A stretch of DNA of 64,000 nt from the NCBI GenBank assembly GCA_963764525.1, contig CAVXTC010000003.1, positions 186,001-250,000 on the forward strand, written 5' to 3'. Positions 37,621-46,729 of the stretch are shown one piece after another. The notes under the pieces were generated by a model that did not search any database, was not told where the DNA came from, and saw nothing but the letters and a program-made list of their open reading frames with translations. The translations under genes and the position numbers were made by a program. Within the stretch, counting starts at the first letter, position 1; each line of letters starts with the position of its first letter. Origin of the DNA: DATDIC01 sp963764525 (lineage in GTDB: Bacteria > Pseudomonadota > Alphaproteobacteria > Acetobacterales > Acetobacteraceae).

Positions 37621-38706
37621 GTGACAGGAAAGCGCCGACAACTGGAGTTGACCCCGATTTTCACTGTCGCCGCGCATTGGCTCGACCGCATCGATCCCGG
37701 CGCGCACCGGCGCATCAGGGGTCTCCGTCTCGTCACCGCGTATGGCATCGCGGCGATGCTCGGCGAGATGGCGGAAGTTGCCCAAGGCGTGCCGGATCAG
37801 ACGGCGCTGAGTTCGCTGGCCGGAGGGTTCGCGCTCTGGGCCAGCGTGTCGGAGGGCCGCGGCACGCGTGGGGAGTCGAGTCGCGACCTCCTGCTGCTGT
37901 CGGCCGCCGCTGTGGCAGGAGCGCTGAGTTTCATCGTGCTTGCTGCGCCGCTGCGGCATCTCGGCCGCGCCGGACCGGAGTTCGCCCTTGCCTCCGGCGC
38001 CTTCCTCGTTGGCTATCTGCGTCGCTTCGGCGTCACCGGGATGGGCGTGGGTTCGCAGGTCTATATCGGCCAGCTCCTGGCCTACGGCGCCCGGCTTGGC
38101 CCGCACGATGTCCGGACTGTCGTCATCGCCGGATTTGTGGCGGCGCTGGCCTGCATCGTGCCACGCGTGCTCAGCGGCCCGGCCGAGCATCCGCCGCCGG
38201 CGCCGGTACTGTCGGTTTCACCCAGGGGCAGGGTGACGCCGGAACTGTTCATGGGTCTCCAGGCAGCGACCGCCGCGCTCGTTATCGTCGCACTCAACGC
38301 TGCGATCGGGTTTGTCGAGTCGGCGTGGGCGATCACCGCCTGCACTTATGTCATTGCCAGCTCGGCGTCCGGCACGATCGACCGGGTAAGGCGGCGCATC
38401 ATCGGCACCGTTATCGGTGTGCCGCTGGGCCTCGCCTGCCTGCCGCTCGCGACCACCGCGCCGCTCGTGCTCTGGGCGGCGGCGGCACTGGCGATGGTTA
38501 TCTATGCCATGGCCTTGCCCGAGCGTTACGACATCGCCTGCGGGGCATACGCCTTCACCCTGATCGTCACGCTCGCGGTCACCGGCGAACACTCCGTCGC
38601 ACTGCTCGCCTCGCGCGCCTGGGAGACGCTGCTTGGTGGTGCGCTTGGCCTGGTCACCGCGACGCTGTTGTTGCCACTCCGAACGTCATCACGGCCGATA
38701 AGCTGA
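37621..38706 (+). CDS. FUSC-family (aromatic-acid exporter-like) membrane protein
   Basis: The 361-residue protein starts at GTG 37621 and has about 10 hydrophobic segments in two repeats, with a conserved SASGTIDRVRRRIIGTVIGVPLG block near residue 255. That repeat, helix bundle followed by RRxxGTxxG, marks FUSC/YccS-type proteins, which are thought to export aromatic acids such as fusaric acid. It is divergent from ahcY with about 95 bp between, so they share a promoter region. The substrate is unknown. Confidence 0.65.
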   Translation: MTGKRRQLELTPIFTVAAHWLDRIDPGAHRRIRGLRLVTAYGIAAMLGEMAEVAQGVPDQTALSSLAGGFALWASVSEGRGTRGESSRDLLLLSAAAVAGALSFIVLAAPLRHLGRAGPEFALASGAFLVGYLRRFGVTGMGVGSQVYIGQLLAYGARLGPHDVRTVVIAGFVAALACIVPRVLSGPAEHPPPAPVLSVSPRGRVTPELFMGLQAATAALVIVALNAAIGFVESAWAITACTYVIASSASGTIDRVRRRIIGTVIGVPLGLACLPLATTAPLVLWAAAALAMVIYAMALPERYDIACGAYAFTLIVTLAVTGEHSVALLASRAWETLLGGALGLVTATLLLPLRTSSRPIS

Positions 38707-38707
38707 T

Positions 38708-39178
38708 TTAGCGGGCGAGAGCGCGCCGGCGGCGCAAACTCTCCGCAGGCCAGAGCGAGGCGGTCTGATAGTAAACCTCGAAGGCCGGCGTTCCCTTTGG
38801 CAGCTCGACCCACGGCAGCTTCGAGCGCGTGAAGATATGCACGTCGGGCGGCAGTGCGGCGGGGTCGTCAAGTGTTCCGACACGCACGAAGCGCAGCCCC
38901 GGCCGGCGGCCATAGTCGCTCCAGAGCGCCGTGCGACAGGTCGGGCAGCGGTACACGTCATGCGGCCGGCCGCTGTCGGTCGGAACGGACACGGGGTCCG
39001 GTTGGCCGGCGATCAGCGTGATCCGGTCGGTCTCGATCAGGGCGTTCACCGCGAAGGCGCTTCCCGTTTGCCGCTGGCAATCGCGGCAGTGGCAGCAATG
39101 GACGAACATCGGCGCGCTCTCGAGCTGGTAGCGCACCGCGCCGCACGCGCAGCCGCCACTGAGAGTGGTCGCCGTCAT
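38708..39178 (-). CDS. GFA-family zinc protein (glutathione-dependent formaldehyde-activating-like)
   Basis: About 156 residues from ATG 39178 (MTATTLSGGCACGAVRYQLES). It has the GFA zinc ligands: CAC near 10-12, CCHCRDCQ near 29-36 and CPTC near 87-90. GFA-like proteins are mostly of unknown activity; few act on S-hydroxymethylglutathione. ATG overlaps the stop of the SRPBCC gene (ATGA). The stop is 2 bp from the FUSC gene, convergent. Confidence 0.85.
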   Translation of the reverse strand: MTATTLSGGCACGAVRYQLESAPMFVHCCHCRDCQRQTGSAFAVNALIETDRITLIAGQPDPVSVPTDSGRPHDVYRCPTCRTALWSDYGRRPGLRFVRVGTLDDPAALPPDVHIFTRSKLPWVELPKGTPAFEVYYQTASLWPAESLRRRRALAR

Positions 39179-39567
39179 GCGCCCTCCGCCGCGCGCCGGA
39201 ACGCTTCGCATCCTTGTTCGACCAGAGGCCGCACCATCGGCTCGAGTTCGTTCGGCAGAAAATCGCTCACCCAGATGAAATGGCAGCGATCGTCGCCGTC
39301 GGCAAGCACCTGCATCGATGCGCTGTGGTGGTCGAAGCGCCCCTCGACCACTGTGTAAGCGACCCTCCGGCGCATTTCATCAATGTCCACGATGCGCTCG
39401 CGCACGACCATCCCGTTTGCGAACGTGACGACACGGACATCGCCGTCCCGCCGGCAGTCCGTGAGCACGCCGGGAAACGCCCGGTGGGCTGCGCCCACGT
39501 CGCGCAGCATCGCCCAGGCCCGGTCCGCTCCGGTATTGAGCCGCATTTCCTTGGTGATCGAAGCCAT
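39175..39567 (-). CDS. SRPBCC-family protein
   Basis: The 130-residue protein has the START/SRPBCC fold pattern: MASITKEMRLNTGADRAWAMLRDVGAAHRAFPG, WVSDFLPNELEPMV, then a final helix. Such proteins bind hydrophobic ligands. ATG 39567 has AAGGAG 9 bp upstream. It is coupled to the downstream GFA gene. An IS66-family element is inserted 27 bp upstream of the ATG, so native promoter sequence has been separated from the gene. Confidence 0.8.
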   Translation of the reverse strand: MASITKEMRLNTGADRAWAMLRDVGAAHRAFPGVLTDCRRDGDVRVVTFANGMVVRERIVDIDEMRRRVAYTVVEGRFDHHSASMQVLADGDDRCHFIWVSDFLPNELEPMVRPLVEQGCEAFRRAAEGA

Positions 39568-39594
39568 CTTGTCATTCTCCTTATGTGTTGCTCG

Positions 39595-41062
39595 GTAACT
39601 GCTCATCCCCCCGGGTTTGACATCGGTTCTGCGGCGGAGTCGCACGACGGTTGACATGGTCACGGTGGCCACGATTCAAGCTTTGGGTGACCGAACTTCC
39701 TGACCTCAGTTGCCTGTCGCATGCGGAGAAGGACGCGCTGATCCGGGCGTTGTGGGCGCAGGTTCAGGCGTTGACGGCGCGGGTGGCGGCGTTGGAAGCC
39801 AGGCTGGCTGAGCCGCCGAAGAATTCGGACAATTCCGGTCAGCCACCGTCACGCGACAACAAGGCAAACACCGCGGACAAACCCAAACGCCAAGGCCCGC
39901 GCCTCGGCAGCCTGGGCCGCAAGGGCGGTGGCCGGGCGCTGTCGGCCAACCCCGATGAGACGGTGGTCGCCAGGCCGACATGCTGCGCGCACTGCCGGGC
40001 GGCGTTCGCCACCGCCGATCATCGTCTGGTCGATCGCTTCGACAAGATCGACTTGCCCAAAGTGGCCCCGGTGGTCACCCGCGTGGAACTCTATGCCGGA
40101 CAGTGCCAGGCCTGCGGCAGCACCACGCTGGCGCCGCTGCCGCAGGGTCTCGAGCAAGGCAGCCCGTTCAGCATCAACATCGTGACGCTGGCGCTGTATC
40201 TGCGGTTCACCCATGCCATCAGCTACAAGCGGCTGAGCGGCATGATGCTGGACCTGTTCGGCTTGGCGATCAGTGAAGGCGCGCTGGATGCCGCGTTCCG
40301 CCGCGCCAAGCCGCGTCTGGACAGCGAGGTTGGCGCCATTCTGGCCCGGCTGCGGCGTGCCCGCGTGGTGTGCTCCGATGAGACCAGTGTCAGGGTGGAT
40401 GGCCGCACGTGCTGGAACTGGGTGTTCCAGAACGGCGAAGTGGTCATCCACGTCATTCGGCACAGCCGCGGCGCCGGCGTTGTCCGCGAGGTGATGGACG
40501 GCCATCGTCCGGCGATCTGGGTTTCGGATCTGTTCAGCGCGCAGCAGGGGCATGCACAGGACTGGCAGATTTGCCTGGCGCATCAACTGCGCGATTGCAC
40601 ATTCGCCATCGAAGCCGGCGACACCATTTTCGCCCCACGGATGAAGATGCTGCTGCTACGGGCTTTCGTGCTGGCCAGGCGCCGGCACCAACTGGCGCAC
40701 AGCACACGCCGCCAATACCGCCAGAAACTGGAACGCGCACTCGACGCGGTGATGGCACTGGCGCCAGCCAGCCGCGATGGCCGCCGCTTGCGAAAGCGAT
40801 ACGGCAAGGTCCGCTCTCACCTGTTCACGTTTCTGGACCATCCCGAGGTGGCGCCAGACAACAACAGCAGCGAACGCGCGCTACGTCCTACCGCGACCTA
40901 TCGCAAGGTCACCGGCGGTTTCCGATCAGATTGGGGACCCGACCTGTTCGCCGGCTTTCGCTCCGTCGTTGGAACCGCATCCCGACGGGGAATCAACGCC
41001 TATCAGGCCATCAAAATGACCCTTCAGGGAGATACCGTTCTCGAACCAGGTTGAGCAGTTAC
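39595..41062 (+). mobile_element. IS66-family insertion sequence, single-gene type, with 8-bp target duplication
   Basis: The 1,468-bp element has terminal inverted repeats beginning GTAACTGCTCA at the left and ending TGAGCAGTTAC at the right. Directly outside both ends is the octamer GTTGCTCG (39587-39594 and 41063-41070), an exact target-site duplication of the length typical for IS66. It carries one transposase gene and no accessory tnpA/tnpB, as in the ISBst12 group. Intact ends and an intact gene suggest recent insertion. Confidence 0.93.
39687..41054 (+). CDS. IS66-family transposase
   Basis: About 455 residues if started at GTG 39687 (VTELPDLSCLSHAEKDALIRAL). A leucine-zipper-like N-terminus (LWAQVQALTARVAALEARL) precedes PPKNSDNSGQPPSRD, a zinc-binding CAHC/CQACG region, and the DDE catalytic domain with VVCSDETSVRVDG and PDNNSSERALRP near the end. 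It acts in trans on the element ends. The gene ends 8 bp inside the right terminus. Confidence 0.95.
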   Translation: MTELPDLSCLSHAEKDALIRALWAQVQALTARVAALEARLAEPPKNSDNSGQPPSRDNKANTADKPKRQGPRLGSLGRKGGGRALSANPDETVVARPTCCAHCRAAFATADHRLVDRFDKIDLPKVAPVVTRVELYAGQCQACGSTTLAPLPQGLEQGSPFSINIVTLALYLRFTHAISYKRLSGMMLDLFGLAISEGALDAAFRRAKPRLDSEVGAILARLRRARVVCSDETSVRVDGRTCWNWVFQNGEVVIHVIRHSRGAGVVREVMDGHRPAIWVSDLFSAQQGHAQDWQICLAHQLRDCTFAIEAGDTIFAPRMKMLLLRAFVLARRRHQLAHSTRRQYRQKLERALDAVMALAPASRDGRRLRKRYGKVRSHLFTFLDHPEVAPDNNSSERALRPTATYRKVTGGFRSDWGPDLFAGFRSVVGTASRRGINAYQAIKMTLQGDTVLEPG

Positions 41063-41070
41063 GTTGCTCG

Positions 41071-41432
41071 GGTATGATTACGGTGGGACCGGTGTGCGGC
41101 TTGAGGAAACCGGCTAAACCGAGTTCGTGAGACTGAACCCGAACTGTCCGGCCTGCCATCGCTTGGTGGTCGCAAGTCGTGTCTGGGGAACAATTCCATT
41201 TCCACCGGATTCAATGCTGGGATTGCTGTTCCTTGACATGTTGTTTTTGCCAAAAGCGGTGCGGGGCTGCTCGATGGGCAGCCGGTTGCTCGAACCGGTT
41301 GAAGCGGAGGCCAGGAAGCGCCAGCACGTTCCAGGTGCCAGGGTTCTATCTGCGTCACGGCCGCTCGCTACGCCCGGCAGCGCGCGGGTGTTTCTTCGCA
41401 AGCATCTGGTCGGCGGGTAGGATCCCGAGCGC
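41071..41432. other. Noncoding stretch, nothing recognised
   Basis: 362 bp between the IS66 element and the PLP dehydratase gene. Before the insertion this DNA was the upstream region of the SRPBCC-GFA genes (transcribed leftward) and of the dehydratase gene (rightward). Short reading frames on both strands show no family similarity. No clear promoter, hairpin or repeat was identified. Confidence 0.5.
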
Positions 41433-42476
41433 ATGACCCATCGGCTCAACCTGGACCACATCGCCGAGGCGGCCCGCACCATCGATCCGGTCTTCCTCGC
41501 CACCCCGCAATTCGTGTCCGAGCCCCTGTCCGGGGCAGTCGGTGCACGGGTGGCGGTGAAGATCGAGACGCTGGACCCGGTGCGCTGCTTCAAGGGACGC
41601 GGCGCTGACTACTATGCATCCATGCTGTCGGCGGGTGCGCAGGTGGTCACCGCCAGCTCCGGCAATCTGGGGCAGGCGCTGGCCTATGCCTGCCGCCGCC
41701 GCGGTGCGCGGCTGGTGGTGTTCGCCGCCACGGGCGCGAACCCTCTGAAGCTCGCCCGCATGCGCGCGCTTGGCGCCGACGTCCGGCTGGCGGGGGCGGA
41801 TTTCGACGCGGCCAAAATCGAGGGACGTCGCTTCGCTGTCGTGCGCGGTTTGCCGTTTGTCGAGGATGGGGTGGAGCCGCGCCTGGCCGAGGGCGCCGGA
41901 AGCACGGCTATCGAGCTGCTGAACTTCCCCGAACGGCTCGATGCCGTGCTGGTTTCGCTTGGCAACGGCGCGATCCTGGGCGGCATGGCGCGCTGGATCA
42001 GCGCCCACGCGCCTGCAATAGAGGTGATCGGGGTGGCCGCCGCCGGTGCCCCGTGCATGGCCGAAAGCTTCCGCCTCGGGCGCCCGGTCGAGACGGCGCG
42101 GATCGACACCATCGCGGACGGCATGGGGACGCGCGTGCCGGTGCCGGAGGCGCTGGCGGACCTGCGCGGCACGGTGACGGATGTCGTGCTGGTGGAGGAC
42201 GCGGCGATGCTCCGGGCGATGCGGCTTGCGCATGATCATCTCGGCGTCGTGCTGGAGCCGTCGGGCGCGGCCGGGATCTCGGCATTGCTGAGCCAGACCG
42301 AGCGCTTTCGGGAACGAACCGTGGCGGTCGTGCTGTGCGGGGGCAACCTGACGCCGGAGCAGGCGGCAGCGTGGCTCGGGCCGGACGCGGCGCCGGCGAG
42401 GCGGGGGATGTGCCGTAGCGCCTTGCCGGGTCGCGCTGTCCGGACCACGCTCAGCTTTCCCGCCGTCGCATCATAA
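41433..42476 (+). CDS. PLP-dependent threonine/serine dehydratase-like enzyme
   Basis: The 347-residue fold-type II PLP enzyme has its lysine in PVRCFKGRGADYY, the phosphate-binding SSGNLGQALAY, and LVSLGNGAILGG. A C-terminal GGNLTPEQ binds the PLP ring side. It likely deaminates a beta-hydroxy or related amino acid. No ACT domain is present, so it is probably catabolic. It is followed after 17 bp by oxidase genes, consistent with an amino-acid or opine degradation unit. Confidence 0.85.
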   Translation: MTHRLNLDHIAEAARTIDPVFLATPQFVSEPLSGAVGARVAVKIETLDPVRCFKGRGADYYASMLSAGAQVVTASSGNLGQALAYACRRRGARLVVFAATGANPLKLARMRALGADVRLAGADFDAAKIEGRRFAVVRGLPFVEDGVEPRLAEGAGSTAIELLNFPERLDAVLVSLGNGAILGGMARWISAHAPAIEVIGVAAAGAPCMAESFRLGRPVETARIDTIADGMGTRVPVPEALADLRGTVTDVVLVEDAAMLRAMRLAHDHLGVVLEPSGAAGISALLSQTERFRERTVAVVLCGGNLTPEQAAAWLGPDAAPARRGMCRSALPGRAVRTTLSFPAVAS

Positions 42477-42493
42477 TCCGGAGACAGATCCTG

Positions 42494-42925
42494 GTGACGC
42501 AAGATACCGTTCCACTTGTCATTATCGGTGCAGGACCTGCCGGCCGGGCGGCTGCCGAGCGCCTGCCGGATGCCCGGGTGATCGCGCGTCCCGTCGCCAC
42601 CGTCTGGCACGCCGAGGACCACGTGCTTTGGATCGAGACCGCCGGACGGCGTGCAATCCGTCGCGTTCTCCCGCCTGCTGCTTTGCGCCGACGAGAAGCT
42701 GCTGCTGGTTTCGCTGGGTTGCGCGTTTCGCGACGGTGTGCCGATCGTCGATGCCGACGGGCAGACCACGCAATCAGGCATCTATGCGGCTGGACGCATC
42801 CTGGGCGCTGCCTCGCCGGAGGCAGCCGCCGTGCAGGCCCGCATCGCCGCGCGTGCCCTCGCCGGTCTGCCGGCACGAGGGCCGCATCACGCCCGGCCGG
42901 ATGTCGTCGTTGTCGGCGGCATCGC
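42494..42925 (+). CDS. HcnB-like FAD/NAD(P) oxidoreductase, shortened; one extra base near 42647
   Basis: A GTG start gives VPLVIIGAGPAGRAAAERLPDARV, a dinucleotide-binding motif, and after removing one base at 42647 the reading continues GVQSVAFSRLLLCADEKLLLVSLGC then GIYAAGRILGAASPEAAAVQARIAARALAG. These are the N- and C-terminal portions of HcnB/OoxA-type dehydrogenase subunits, joined without the usual middle of about 300 residues. There is no stop between this and the next gene: another extra base near 42921 would fuse them. It may be a natural short form, a decayed gene or a fusion. The end given is approximate. Confidence 0.5.
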
Positions 42926-44244
42926 GTGTCGATCCCGTGGCCATCGCCGCTCTGCTGGAAGCGTCGCCGGGTCCCGAACGCAACTCTGCGGTGCTGGCGC
43001 AGGTGGCGCTGATCGGCCCGGTGCGGCCGGCGCGGCCGATCGGGTTCGCGGCTCTGGCCGCCGCGGCGCAGCCGCTGCCGGAGCGTCCAACTCAGCGCGA
43101 CAGCGGCGGGTTGGCATTGAGTACCGCGTTCGACGTGGTGGTGGTCGGCGGCGGTCTGCATGGGCTGTCGGCGGCGCTGCACATCGCACGGCGCGGGCGT
43201 CGCGTGCTGGTGCTGGAGAAGGATCGCGTCGCGGCGCATGCCTCCGGCTATTCCGCCGGCGGTGTGCGCACGCTGGGTCGCCATGACGCGGAAATTCCGC
43301 TGGCGCTGGAATCACTCGCGCTGTGGCACCGGATCGCGGAGCTGGTTGGCGATGGGTGCGGGTTTCAGGAGACCGGCCATGTGAAAGTCGCCGAGACCGA
43401 GGCCGAGATGGCGGTGCTTGCTGATCGGGCCGCGGCGATGCGCGCGCAGGGCTGGACGCACGAGGAGCTGCTCGATGTCACGGCGCTGCGGCGGTTGCTT
43501 CCGGCCATTGCGCCGCATGTCGTCGGCGGACTGGTGGCGCGGCGGAACGGGTTCGCTTCGCCCTACCGCACGACGCTGGCGTTCCGCCGCGCGGCGGAAG
43601 CTGCCGGCGCCGAGGTTCGTGAGCAGGCGCGGGTTATCGCGGTGGAACGGCGGGGCGCGGACAGGGACTGGCGGGTGCGTTGCGCCGACGGCACGAGCTG
43701 GTCGGCGCCCATCCTGGTGAATGCGGCCGGAGCCTGGGGAGGCCGGTTGGCGCGCAGCGTGGATGAGGACATCCCGCTCGGGTTCAACGCCTTCATGATG
43801 ATGCTGACTGCCAGGATGCCGCCTTTCGTGACGCCGGTGGTCGGCGCGACCGGGCGCCCGCTGTCGTTCAAGCAGACCGAGAGCGGGCACGTGATGATCG
43901 GTGGCGGCCACAAGGGGCTCGGCGATCTGGATACAGGTCAGGTGAAACTGGATGTGGGGCGGCTGGCGCTGTCGGCGCGCACGGCGCTGGAGCTGTTTCC
44001 GATCCTGGCGGGGACACGGATGGTGCATGCCTGGGCGGGGATCGAGGGCGTGCTGCCGGACGAGATCCCGGTGATCGGGGTATCGCGGCGGCAGCCGGGA
44101 CTGGTGCATGCGTTCGGGTTTTGCGGCCATGGGTTCGAGCTGGGGCCGGTGGTCGGCGGGATCGTAGCGCAGCTTGCACTGGACGGGGCGACCAACATGC
44201 CGATTGGCGCGTTCGCGCCGGACCGGTTTGTGGGGGCGAATTGA
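42901..44244 (+). CDS. FAD-dependent amino-acid/opine oxidase (DAO family, HcnC-like)
   Basis: About 447 residues from ATG 42901; the FAD-binding start FDVVVVGGGLHGLSAALHIARRGRRVLVLE lies near residue 76, after a linker with no recognised motif. Later segments are FASPYRTTLAFRRAAEAAGAEV, VNAAGAWGG, RPLSFKQTESGHVMIGG and HAWAGIEGVLPDEIPVIG, then FGFCGHGFELGP, all usual in the D-amino-acid oxidase superfamily. Partners suggest D-hydroxyproline, opine or sarcosine-like substrates. The true start may be nearer 43117, at TTG. Confidence 0.8.
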   Translation: MSSLSAASRVDPVAIAALLEASPGPERNSAVLAQVALIGPVRPARPIGFAALAAAAQPLPERPTQRDSGGLALSTAFDVVVVGGGLHGLSAALHIARRGRRVLVLEKDRVAAHASGYSAGGVRTLGRHDAEIPLALESLALWHRIAELVGDGCGFQETGHVKVAETEAEMAVLADRAAAMRAQGWTHEELLDVTALRRLLPAIAPHVVGGLVARRNGFASPYRTTLAFRRAAEAAGAEVREQARVIAVERRGADRDWRVRCADGTSWSAPILVNAAGAWGGRLARSVDEDIPLGFNAFMMMLTARMPPFVTPVVGATGRPLSFKQTESGHVMIGGGHKGLGDLDTGQVKLDVGRLALSARTALELFPILAGTRMVHAWAGIEGVLPDEIPVIGVSRRQPGLVHAFGFCGHGFELGPVVGGIVAQLALDGATNMPIGAFAPDRFVGAN

Positions 44245-44344
44245 GCGTTCGGTTTGGAGATCATCGGCTTGACGCAGGCGCTTTGAATTTTTTATGCCTG
44301 GAGTGCTGCGCGGCGTACTTTACCCGTGCATATAGCACACTAGT

Positions 44345-45992
44345 CTAGAACGCTTCAAATTCCCAAGGTTTGTTATTAGCATCCTCATCGTCATCATCAT
44401 CGTCATAACGACCGGCCATATCCTCAATCGCATAGTCTTCGTACCTACACTTCCCCAAACTCGTCGGGACGCATAAATCGTGGATTAGCATTGCGATCAA
44501 AGAAGGAAACCTGTTTTGCAATCATTTCCTTCATGACTGCAGGCATTTTGCCACGCGGTAACTCCAATTCGGAATTCCAGTTGTTAACGACGGCCTCATA
44601 TGCCAGCAGCCAAAAGGAACCTACGAAGGGTAAATCGCCCATGAGGCTTACCAGCTTTTGCTGTCGTGCAGGCGATTGGCGGATCGAAGCAAGGGTTGAG
44701 GTGGGCGAACATGACGATGGGGAACGCGCCACACCTAGAAATGATGAATTCCACAAGTCTCATAGGCACAGGTATTTGCAATTCCTTCATCATCCACAGC
44801 AGCCAGCAAACTTCCGCGTCGGTACCTAAGTTACTATTGCGGTCCAAGGCGGATACGATCACCCTTTTCCACTTATCTACTTCCACGTTGTACGCCGCAC
44901 GCCGGAATTTCCACTCAGGAGCACGCGCTACATCATGCGCAGTGCGGAACCTCCAAGCCGCAACCCGCGCCACATAGTCAATGGAGTGAGGAAAACTCGT
45001 TATTGATCGGATCAGGAAATCCTCGAGAATGTCCCAGCTCACGACCCACAAGTTTTCCCTATCAAAGCGTCGAATGGCATATTTTACAATCCCATCATCG
45101 CGTTCATTGTGGGCAAGCCGGAAGATTTCGGAAAGAGCCTTCGTCTTGTCCTCTACGTTGAGCCGAGGGAACTCATTCCGGATTAGAAGTTTTAGCGAGA
45201 GTGGCCAATGCGGATCGAGCGAGTTCGTTGATGTCCAGACCAAACTCACGAAGGCACTCTCGGTACGTGTAAAGGAACCCCTCCGCCTCATCCATGGACG
45301 AGGCACCGATCCATATGTCGTCCACGTGGCGGACCAGCTTGACGTCCTTGCCTTTATGGCGTTCTGCGAAGCTATGATGCGGGAGGTGTCTGGTCCGATT
45401 GGCAGGCCCACAGATTGACCATCTTGCGCATGACGCAACAGTAAATCAAGCTGATTGAATGGCAAAGCGGTGGAGTTGCTCTTTGTGTCGATCTTCGATG
45501 CGGCTTTCCCGTGGATACTCCAAGGTATTGAATGCGTGTAAACTGTGGGGTAGAAGCGAGATATATCGCTTGCCACCACGTACCGGAATGGTGACATCTC
45601 TTTGTAGAGGATCACCGATGGCTCCTTGTGAGAGGTTATGCTTATTGCTCTGTCGTCGTCACCCGGAGATGGCTTCGGTCTAGATTGCGAGTATCTTGAC
45701 AGATCGAAGTGCTTCTCGATCACCTCCCAGTGCCGGACGAGGAAGAGCGCAATGTCGTGAAAGCTTTCTGGGTGGGGAAATGCGAACGTTCGTCGCTGAT
45801 TAGCCCGCTTCGTAGCGCTATACTCCACGGGTTTCGTGCGTGTCAGCTTACCGCGTCCTAGCGGTTCCTGCTTAGGCCGCCTAATTCCAGAAAATCTGCA
45901 AATGATGCTGTCGTAAAGACGGGAGGCAGGACCTCGGGGAGGTATCCTTTCCGCAAGACCTCATCGAACTTAAGCTGTTGGACCTGGGCCAT
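44345..45992 (-). pseudogene. Abi/UG-type defence reverse transcriptase, several frameshifts
   Basis: Read across frames, the protein begins MAQVQQLKFDEVLRKGYLP and PPVFTTASFADFLE, then YSATKRANQRRTFAFPHP. RT motifs are VVASDISRFYPTVYTHSIPW, GQSVGLPIGPDTSRIIAS and, in the next frame, KLVRHVDDIWIGASSMDEAE, where VDD is the catalytic YxDD equivalent. A helical C-terminal domain with SIDYVARVAAWRFRTAHDV and GSFWLLAYEAVVNNW follows, then an acidic tail rich in Asp. Total is about 550 residues with at least four shifts. The region is noticeably richer in A and T than its neighbours. The match is to Abi-like antiphage RTs, not to retrons or group II introns; class unassigned. Confidence 0.75.
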
Positions 45993-46041
45993 CGGGCTCT
46001 TAAACCTTTTCACGCCGCCGAAAAACGGTCCCCAGCTCAAA

Positions 46042-46298
46042 CTACCAATAAGGTCCGGGCAACTCGTGTTGTGGTGCCTGATTCAAACCAGCGGGTCCCG
46101 TCCCGCTCAGGACATAGTGTTGCGCGAAATCCTCGTCCTTGGTGACGATTGCAGCATGTTCCTGCAGCGCCAAATCCCAGATCGCTGCATCAGGCGCGGC
46201 CTGCACGCCACGGTCAGAGGCGTGCTCGGCCTCATGTCCCGCAGCAGCGGCCAGCGCGCCAGCGCGGGCGGCAACTGTGCGTCGACCAGGAAGCTCAT
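46042..46298 (-). pseudogene. DUF5615 PIN-like toxin, frameshifted
   Basis: The start is MSFLVDAQLPPALARW, the DUF5615 opening with its first catalytic Asp. Another frame carries AAAGHEAEHASDRGVQAAPDAAIWDLALQEHAAIVTKDEDFAQHYVLSG, including the later acidic residues. The C-terminus IRHHNTSCPDLIGS lies in yet another frame that runs on into the reverse transcriptase gene, so the exact end is uncertain. The ATG overlaps the DUF433 stop (TGATG). Such pairs behave as type II toxin-antitoxin modules. Confidence 0.7.
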
Positions 46299-46529
46299 CA
46301 GGCGACGCAGAGTATCGGATGGTAACTTTGGCGCGCCGCGAATTCCAGTGCGGCCGTGATATCCTCGGCTTCGAGCAACGGGTAGTCGCCGAGGCTTTCC
46401 TCGCGAGTGGCACCCGCGGCGAGCAAGACAACGAGGCACCGTATCTGACCCGGATCCGCAGGCCGCGCAGTTACGGCCTCCCGCCGCACTGGTCAGGGGA
46501 TCAATAGTGACTCGATGCAGTTCGCTCAT
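46298..46529 (-). pseudogene. DUF433 antitoxin, frameshifted
   Basis: MSELHRVTIDPLTSAAG opens the frame at 46529. RGLRIRV appears in another frame, and LLAAGATREESLGDYPLLEAEDITAALEFAARQ in a third, ending at the TGA that overlaps the DUF5615 start. These are the three consecutive parts of a DUF433 protein of about 75 residues. At least two frame changes occur in 230 bp, so the gene is decayed or badly read. It is the partner of the adjacent DUF5615 toxin. Confidence 0.7.
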
Positions 46530-46729
46530 CAGCGTCAGTGTCCTGGGCCGGGGATCGGGGTTGTATGAGTAGCGCTGCCGCCGCCAAGAGCGCGAAACTC
46601 TCCTGCCCCATTCGCGATTCACAGGGGGCCGCGGCCACGGCCTCGTCAGCCTGCATATGAGGCCAGGTGCGTTCTTGACCACCGCGCGGCCCGGGAAGAG
46701 CGCAAGCCGCGATTGTCAGGGAGCCGGCC

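Noticed and set aside
36226..38190. Long extension of the ahcY frame to 654 residues
   Set aside because: The extra N-terminal part has no similarity and overlaps the FUSC gene; the ATG at 37524 has a ribosome site and gives the family length.
41127..41420. 97-codon plus-strand frame with two CxxC-like cysteines upstream of the PLP dehydratase
   Set aside because: No family similarity, no ribosome site, and the region was intergenic before the IS66 insertion.
45029..45418. 129-codon plus-strand frame opposite the reverse transcriptase
   Set aside because: The minus strand carries recognisable RT motifs across frames; the plus-strand frame has none.
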